Assembly (NCBI GenBank): GCA_013204585.1
Contig: JABMNL010000043.1
Span: 1-64,000, forward strand
Direction: 5' to 3'
DNA from: SAR202 cluster bacterium
Lineage (GTDB): Bacteria > Chloroflexota > Dehalococcoidia > Lucifugimonadales > UBA3495
Length of the DNA stretch: 64,000 nt
Shown: piece after piece, positions 59,507-64,000 of the stretch
How the letters are laid out: each line of letters opens with the position of its first letter
How positions within the stretch are numbered: the first letter of the stretch is position 1
The notes under the pieces: generated by a model
Database searches by the model: none
The model's input: only the letters and a program-made list of their open reading frames with translations
What the model was told of the DNA's origin: nothing
Position numbers and translations under genes: made by a program

Positions 59507-60097
59507 CTAGCCTGCGGTTACGGTAAGACCCAGGCTACCTTTGATGTCATCCACCCGCCGCTGGTACTCGGCGTCATCCAACACCGGCTGCATGTTGCCC
59601 AGGTTAACGTTGGTCAGCACTTCGACCCACGACGTGCAACCCCCGTACTCAGGCAGGTAAGGCACGGTCACTGGCTGCTCTAGGTTGTAGACGCGTAACA
59701 GCATCACAGACAACGGTAGCATGGGCTTCCAATGAAGCTTGGACTGGGCGTAGGCGGTCGTCCAAATGTAATGGGGTTCTAAGTCGTCTACTTTCTCCTG
59801 GTCGGAGATTTCCAGCACTTCATCGGCCCTAGCCCAGTGGCTAAACGTGACATGACTTTCATCCTGGGGCTGTTCCACCAACTTGTGCAGGGCGGGCTGG
59901 TAAGCCGGCTGCAAGAGGTCTTCCTTTTGGTGAAGATAGGTGGGGTAAAACAGGAATTCCTTATGAATTACGCGGAAATCCTTGCCTTCTTCGTGGATAC
60001 CACCCTTGCGCAACAGGAGCACTTGGTCTCCTTGGGACATGGCTTGGACAGTAATCGCCCACTCTTTTAGGGCCATCTGACAATTATCGGGCAACAT
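59507..60097 (-). CDS. DUF1802 family protein
   Basis: A 196-residue protein matching the uncharacterised DUF1802 family: MALKEWAITVQAMSQGDQVLLLRKGG (in part) near the start, EFLFYPTYLHQKEDL and a C-terminal half with WKPMLPLSVMLLRVY. The N-terminal stretch hints at a nucleotide-hydrolase-like fold, but no catalytic motif can be named. ATG 60097 has GGAG upstream; ATG 60076 begins the conserved domain. Confidence 0.82.
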   Translation of the reverse strand: MLPDNCQMALKEWAITVQAMSQGDQVLLLRKGGIHEEGKDFRVIHKEFLFYPTYLHQKEDLLQPAYQPALHKLVEQPQDESHVTFSHWARADEVLEISDQEKVDDLEPHYIWTTAYAQSKLHWKPMLPLSVMLLRVYNLEQPVTVPYLPEYGGCTSWVEVLTNVNLGNMQPVLDDAEYQRRVDDIKGSLGLTVTAG

Positions 60098-60266
60098 CTA
60101 ATCTGTCTCCGTACAATCGGGTAAAGTTTGAAGATAAGGACAAAGCTACCAAATCCCCAGACAACTAGACAAAAAGTACTAGACCGGAGACTCCAAGGTC
60201 AATGTTATCACCGGCCCAACTTACGCTCAATCCCCGCTTAGTCCCGATTAATAATGGAGCAGACAA

Positions 60267-61262
60267 TCAGGAAGTGAGGGTTGAATCCGCAGAAGACAGA
60301 TTAGAGGACAGATTGGGGTACGGGCTAATGAGGGATGTCCTTTCGGCCATCAGAAATTCCCGAAATGCCCGTTGAGAGGGGGAGAGATACCGGTCGCGCG
60401 GCTGGATTAAGGTCAACGGACGCCGACAGTCCCAATCAGCCACATCCAGCACCGTGAGCATACCTGCCCGAAGTTCGGCGGTTATGCCCAGACGGGAGAT
60501 TACTCCAACTCCGCCACCAGCCGAAGCCGCCTGCTTCACCGCCTGGTTGCTGCCCAACTCGATGGCAATATTCGGAACCACGCCGAGTTCCCTGAAATGC
60601 CGCTCGGCCGACTCTCGAGTCGCAGACCCTTCTTCTCTAGCAAGTAGACCAAGGTCAGCGACCTGCTGGGCAGTGAGCCGACCAGAGTTGGCTGCCGGGT
60701 GGCTGGGGGCAGCCACCAATACTATTTCATCATCCTGGAAGTCCACCATCTCCAGCTCGTTGGAAGAATCATCCACATGGTCGCCCACCATACCCAGGTC
60801 CATGTCACGGTCCAATATCCGTTGGACGATCGTCCGGGTGTTGCCGATAATCAACTCAACTTGTATCCCCGGATATATTTGTCGAAACCTTCCGACTGCA
60901 AGCGGCAGAACGTATTCGCCAGGAGTGGTGCTAGCGCCCAGGACTAGATGGCCGGATTGGAGGCCTTCCATCTCTTGAACCGTCTGCAATAATCGACTGG
61001 AAAGAGTGAATATCTGCTGGGAATACGCAAGCACCGCTTCTCCGGCGTCGGTGATTCTTAGGCCGCGCGGACGGCGGTGAAACAGAGTAATGCCCAAGAA
61101 TTTTTCCAGCTCCTGCACCTGAATCGACACCGCAGGCTGGGTAATCGCTAGAGCCTCGGCTGCTCTAGAGAAACTAAGGTGGCTAGCTACCATCTGGAAA
61201 ATATATAGCTGGTGAAAGTTCACCTGACCAGAGGAAGAACGTCTGGTTGTTGGTTCGGTCAT
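60267..61262 (-). CDS. LysR family transcriptional regulator
   Basis: A 331-residue regulator. The winged helix-turn-helix is at about 15-75 (LSFSRAAEALAITQPAVSIQ, LFHRRPRG) and the periplasmic-binding-protein-like effector domain follows (about 100-300, VLGASTTPGEYVLP). It resembles CysB/CbbR-type regulators with this HTH spacing. The target genes are unclear: tatD lies 5 bases upstream on the same strand, and no classical divergent target is present. Confidence 0.93.
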   Translation of the reverse strand: MTEPTTRRSSSGQVNFHQLYIFQMVASHLSFSRAAEALAITQPAVSIQVQELEKFLGITLFHRRPRGLRITDAGEAVLAYSQQIFTLSSRLLQTVQEMEGLQSGHLVLGASTTPGEYVLPLAVGRFRQIYPGIQVELIIGNTRTIVQRILDRDMDLGMVGDHVDDSSNELEMVDFQDDEIVLVAAPSHPAANSGRLTAQQVADLGLLAREEGSATRESAERHFRELGVVPNIAIELGSNQAVKQAASAGGGVGVISRLGITAELRAGMLTVLDVADWDCRRPLTLIQPRDRYLSPSQRAFREFLMAERTSLISPYPNLSSNLSSADSTLTS

Positions 61263-61267
61263 TCCTA

Positions 61268-62065
61268 CTAAGCCATGCCAATTAACTGCTCAAGATGTAG
61301 CAGCCGCGCCAGATTTCCTGTAGTCACCCGTGCAACCTCTTCTACTGGAATGCCTTTAATCTCGGCCAAGGTCTGGGCCACCGATTGGACGTGCCTTGGC
61401 TCAGTCCAGTTAGTGCGATATTTCTTAAAGGGTTGTGGCGCAGCGTCAGTTTCCAGAACAATGTTTTCTAAAGGAATAACCTTGGCCACTTCCTGCAACT
61501 CTGGTAGCCGGGTCAATGGTCGAGCCAAAGAAATATAAAAACCGCAGTCAATAGCTTCCCGTGCGGTGGCCTCGTTGCCTTGGAAATAGTGCATCGCCCC
61601 GCCCACTGCACCGGCATTCTCCTCCCGAAGCACCTTGAATACCTCAGGATGCGACTCCCTGGAGTGGAAAATGATGGGTAACTTAAGGCTGAGGGCCAAA
61701 CGGATGTGTGCCCGAAAAACCTGGTCTTGAGTATCGTGGTCCGGGGAAGTGGGCAGAAAGTCGAGGCCGACCTCGCTGATGCAAACTACTTTGGATGACG
61801 ATTTTGCCATCCGCTCAAGTTCAGCGTAGACCTGGTCGGTGACCTGCTCGCGGGCCTCCATGGGGTGAATACCAACGCCAGCATAGAGGGGGGCGTACTT
61901 CTCTGACATGTCGATACAGTCCTGAGTTGACTGCAAAGTGGTCCCGGCACATACAACGAACGCTACGCCAGCATCATTAGCCCGTTCCAATATCTCGGGC
62001 ATCTCGGCAGGGGCGTATTGGTCAAGGTGAGTATGGCAATCACCCAGCAAATAATCGCTAGGCAT
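61268..62065 (-). CDS. tatD: TatD family metal-dependent hydrolase (DNase)
   Basis: A 265-residue TIM-barrel metallohydrolase. Metal ligands are the HxH in DCHTHLDQY (9-17), Glu in ISEVGLDF, His in IIFHSRE, His in AMHYFQGN and Asp in LETDAAPQ. Known members are 3'-5' exonucleases and act in DNA repair or RNA/protein quality control. It is the first gene of a two-gene unit with the LysR regulator (5-base gap). Its upstream region contains a 12-bp tandem repeat. Confidence 0.93.
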   Translation of the reverse strand: MPSDYLLGDCHTHLDQYAPAEMPEILERANDAGVAFVVCAGTTLQSTQDCIDMSEKYAPLYAGVGIHPMEAREQVTDQVYAELERMAKSSSKVVCISEVGLDFLPTSPDHDTQDQVFRAHIRLALSLKLPIIFHSRESHPEVFKVLREENAGAVGGAMHYFQGNEATAREAIDCGFYISLARPLTRLPELQEVAKVIPLENIVLETDAAPQPFKKYRTNWTEPRHVQSVAQTLAEIKGIPVEEVARVTTGNLARLLHLEQLIGMA

Positions 62066-62140
62066 TTTATATTACCCCATTGGTTATATGGTTCTAGTAA
62101 AATTGGTCACCGCCTCATCTTCACGGCAAGCATCATACCC

Positions 62141-62194
62141 TATGGCTACTACTATGGCTACTACTATGGCTACTACTATCGCTACTACTATGGC
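62141..62194 (+). repeat. 12-bp tandem repeat upstream of tatD
   Basis: TATGGCTACTAC is repeated at 62141, 62153 and 62165, a fourth copy with one substitution follows at 62177 (TATCGCTACTAC), and the element ends with a half copy. Being a multiple of three it would encode Tyr-Gly-Tyr-Tyr repeats if translated, but no supported gene covers it. Confidence 0.93.
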
Positions 62195-62428
62195 GACAAG
62201 GTTATGTTAACATAAACTAACGTTTGTTTTAACCGAAATTGGTAATGCCATCGTATATATGACCTAAATTTATTATCCACTACATTGGCTTATGTTCAAG
62301 GGTGGCAACCAAAATCGCATTGCACTGGCACCGACCAGCGTTACCGCCCCGGCCATCCCCCATCATATGGCCAATTCTCCAGCCTCATACAAAGCTCGTT
62401 GACACGCTCAAAACAGGGTGGTAGCATA

Positions 62429-62461
62429 ATTGTTGACCAAACAGGTCGACAATGTTAAATT
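62429..62461 (+). promoter_or_regulatory. Promoter with overlapping dyad in front of sufB
   Basis: A 10-5-10 inverted repeat, ATTGTTGACC-AAACA-GGTCGACAAT with one G/T mismatch, lies at 62429-62453. The left arm contains TTGACC (62433-62438) as a -35 box, and TAAATT (62456-62461), 17 bases further, is a fair -10. An operator buried in the promoter spacer is typical of repression; the shape recalls sites of Rrf2/IscR-type regulators of Fe-S genes, which is inference only. Confidence 0.5.
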
Positions 62462-62539
62462 ATCGGTCGGATTAATCAAATACCAGCCGATTTAGCCTCA
62501 AATCGGGCCCAGTGCCCAAACCCATAATAGGAGCAATTA

Positions 62540-63997
62540 ATGACCACACCCAAGGTCATTTCACGTGAAGCCACCTCAAGTGAGCTAGATGCTGACTACA
62601 AGTGGGGATTCACTATTGATATCGGTTCCGACCTCGCCCCCAAGGGACTGAGCGAGGACATCGTACGGCTGATTTCTGCCAAGAAAGAAGAGCCTGAATG
62701 GATGCTCGAATGGCGTCTAAAGGCTTATCGGCACTGGGAGAAGCTTAAGTTTCAAGCGCCTAAATGGGCCAACGTGAAATATCCGCCCATCGACTACCAA
62801 GACATCTATTATTACGCGGCTCCCAAGAGTAACGCGCCCAAGAGCCTAGACGAAGTGGACCCAGAGGTTCTAGAGGCTTTCGAGAAGCTCGGCATACCTC
62901 TCCAAGAGCGGGAACGTTTGGCCGGAGTGGCGATTGACGCGGTATTAGACAGCGTATCGGTGGCCACCACCTACCAGGGCATGCTGGAAAAACACGGCGT
63001 CATCTTCTGCTCAATGAGCGATGCAGTCAAAAATCACCCAGACTTAGTGAAGAAGTATCTGGGTTCGGTAGTCCCTTACTCCGATAACTTCTACGCTACC
63101 TTGAACTCGGCAGTGTTCAGCGATGGCTCTTTTGCCTACATACCCAAGGGCGTTCGCTGTCCCATTGAATTAATGACCTACTTCCGCATCAACCAGGCCG
63201 ACTCCGGCCAGTTTGAGCGGACGCTAATCGTTTGCGAAGAAGGCGCGTACGTTAGCTACCTGGAAGGCTGTACCGCACCCGCCAGGAAGACTCACCAACT
63301 CCATGCTGCGGTGGTCGAACTGGTGGCCTTGGACGACTCTGAGATTAAGTACTCCACATTGCAGAACTGGTTCCCTGGGGACAAAGACGGCAACGGTGGC
63401 GTTTACAATTTTGTGACCAAGCGTGGCAAGGCAGCCAAGAACGCCAAGATTTCCTGGACCCAGGTTGAGACCGGCTCGGCCATCACCTGGAAATACCCGA
63501 GTTGCATCCTGCAGGGCGACAATTCGGTCGGCGAATTTTATTCCATCGCCATCACCAACAACTGCCAGCAGGCGGACACCGGCACCAAGATGATCCATTT
63601 GGGGAAAAACACATCATCCAAGATCATTTCCAAGGGCATTTCCGCCGGTCGCGCCGATCAGACCTATCGCGGGCTGGTTCGCATGTCGGCCAAGGCCGAT
63701 GGCGCGCGCAACTTCACCCAGTGCGATTCGCTTCTCATCGGTGACCAGTGCGGCGCCCACACCGTGCCCTACATCGAAAGCAAGAATAAAGGCGCCATCG
63801 TCGAGCACGAAGCGACGACATCGACCATAAGCGAGGATCAAATGTTTTACCTACGCCAGCGCGGCATCCCCCCGGAAGATGCGATCGCCTTAGTCGTCAA
63901 CGGGTTCTGCCGCGAAGTCTTGCAGCAACTGCCCATGGAATTCGCCGTCGAGGCGCAAAAGCTCGTCGGCATCAGTTTGGAAGGAAGCGTCGGCTAA
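62540..63997 (+). CDS. sufB: Fe-S cluster assembly protein SufB
   Basis: A 485-residue scaffold protein of the SUF system. Family features are [20 protein letters not shown] (in part), [23 protein letters not shown] (in part), [11 protein letters not shown] with the conserved Cys and [16 protein letters not shown]. It forms the SufBC2D complex that assembles Fe-S clusters. Length is complete and the ATG has AGGAG upstream. sufC/sufD/sufS are expected just outside the window; the dyad-covered promoter upstream suggests regulation by iron or Fe-S status. Confidence 0.96.
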   Translation: MTTPKVISREATSSELDADYKWGFTIDIGSDLAPKGLSEDIVRLISAKKEEPEWMLEWRLKAYRHWEKLKFQAPKWANVKYPPIDYQDIYYYAAPKSNAPKSLDEVDPEVLEAFEKLGIPLQERERLAGVAIDAVLDSVSVATTYQGMLEKHGVIFCSMSDAVKNHPDLVKKYLGSVVPYSDNFYATLNSAVFSDGSFAYIPKGVRCPIELMTYFRINQADSGQFERTLIVCEEGAYVSYLEGCTAPARKTHQLHAAVVELVALDDSEIKYSTLQNWFPGDKDGNGGVYNFVTKRGKAAKNAKISWTQVETGSAITWKYPSCILQGDNSVGEFYSIAITNNCQQADTGTKMIHLGKNTSSKIISKGISAGRADQTYRGLVRMSAKADGARNFTQCDSLLIGDQCGAHTVPYIESKNKGAIVEHEATTSTISEDQMFYLRQRGIPPEDAIALVVNGFCREVLQQLPMEFAVEAQKLVGISLEGSVG

Positions 63998-64000
63998 GCG

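Larger units (their letters stand above)
62066..62539. other. Intergenic region between tatD and sufB
   Basis: 474 bases without a credible gene. It contains the 12-bp tandem repeat at 62141-62194 and the dyad-overlapped promoter at 62429-62461 (both listed separately). A 65-codon plus-strand frame across the repeat (62018-62215) encodes only a Tyr/Gly-rich repeat and overlaps tatD, so I do not call it. Confidence 0.6.

Noticed and set aside
62018-62215. 65-codon plus-strand frame with Tyr/Gly repeats
   Set aside because: Overlaps the tatD start on the other strand and consists mainly of a DNA tandem repeat; no ribosome-binding site.
1-64000. CRISPR arrays, rRNA, tRNA, insertion sequences, prophage
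   Set aside because: No spaced direct repeats, conserved RNA sequences, cloverleaf-like genes, transposase or integrase motifs were seen on reading; a tRNAscan/Infernal run would be needed to exclude small RNAs.

Overview
The window is a gene-dense bacterial chromosome segment with about 50 protein genes and no rRNA, tRNA, CRISPR array, transposase or integrase that I can see. Two lipoproteins (the solute-binding protein at 699 and the HtrA-like protease at 22362) have long Thr/Ser/Pro linkers after the lipobox. Together with hopanoid genes, frequent TTG/GTG starts, acyl-CoA/enoyl-CoA enzymes and a luciferase-like flavin monooxygenase, this suggests a Chloroflexota bacterium, possibly of the SAR202/Dehalococcoidia kind. 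That assignment is inference from gene content, not a phylogeny.

Layout. 1-4.8 kb: a dipeptide/oligopeptide-type ABC importer with two tandem solute-binding proteins (the first cut by the window edge) and two permeases. 5-7.1 kb: enoyl-CoA hydratase, TlyA rRNA methyltransferase and PncC/CinA-type amidohydrolase. 7.1-10.7 kb: penicillin-acylase-family amidase diverging from a metallo-beta-lactamase-fold hydrolase. 10.7-12.4 kb: a VOC protein and a GrdB-like protein interrupted by an in-frame UGA. The UGA sits in a U-P-A-C motif and is followed by a perfect hairpin, so I read the gene as a selenoprotein. 12.5-18.7 kb: a cobalamin operon (cobB, cobO, cobT, cobS, cbiB, cobD). 18.7-24.3 kb: PPOX flavoprotein, M16 protease, HtrA-like lipoprotein and RNase PH. 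24.3-27.4 kb: the DNA-uptake pair comEA-comEC. 27.5-30.5 kb: ilvE, plsY and a frameshifted arylsulfotransferase-like gene. 30.5-36 kb: a 1820-residue DUF4011/SF1-helicase/nuclease protein with an internal duplication. 36-37.6 kb: cupin and LLM flavin monooxygenase.

37.6-47.2 kb is a minus-strand hopanoid cluster. In transcription order it holds a polyprenyl synthetase, HpnH, an HpnG-like nucleosidase, HpnA, squalene-hopene cyclase, YjbQ, one squalene/phytoene synthase, an SDR epimerase and a nucleoside hydrolase. It has what is needed to make squalene from prenyl diphosphates, cyclise it and extend the product with an adenosine-derived C5 side chain. 47.6-51.6 kb is a plus-strand DUF1800-DUF1501-NHL operon with a near-consensus promoter, a dyad at the expected transcript start and a strong terminator. 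51.6-64 kb: a haemless cytochrome-c-like protein and MogA/MoaB, HIT protein, enoyl-CoA hydratase, acyl-CoA dehydrogenase, pyruvate phosphate dikinase, aldo/keto reductase, DUF1802 protein, LysR regulator, TatD nuclease, and sufB, which probably begins a suf operon running off the window.

The most notable observations are the selenoprotein with its SECIS-like element (11171-12367), the duplicated module inside the giant helicase, the apparently unexported DUF1800/DUF1501/NHL operon with a clear promoter-operator, and a promoter overlapped by a dyad in front of sufB.
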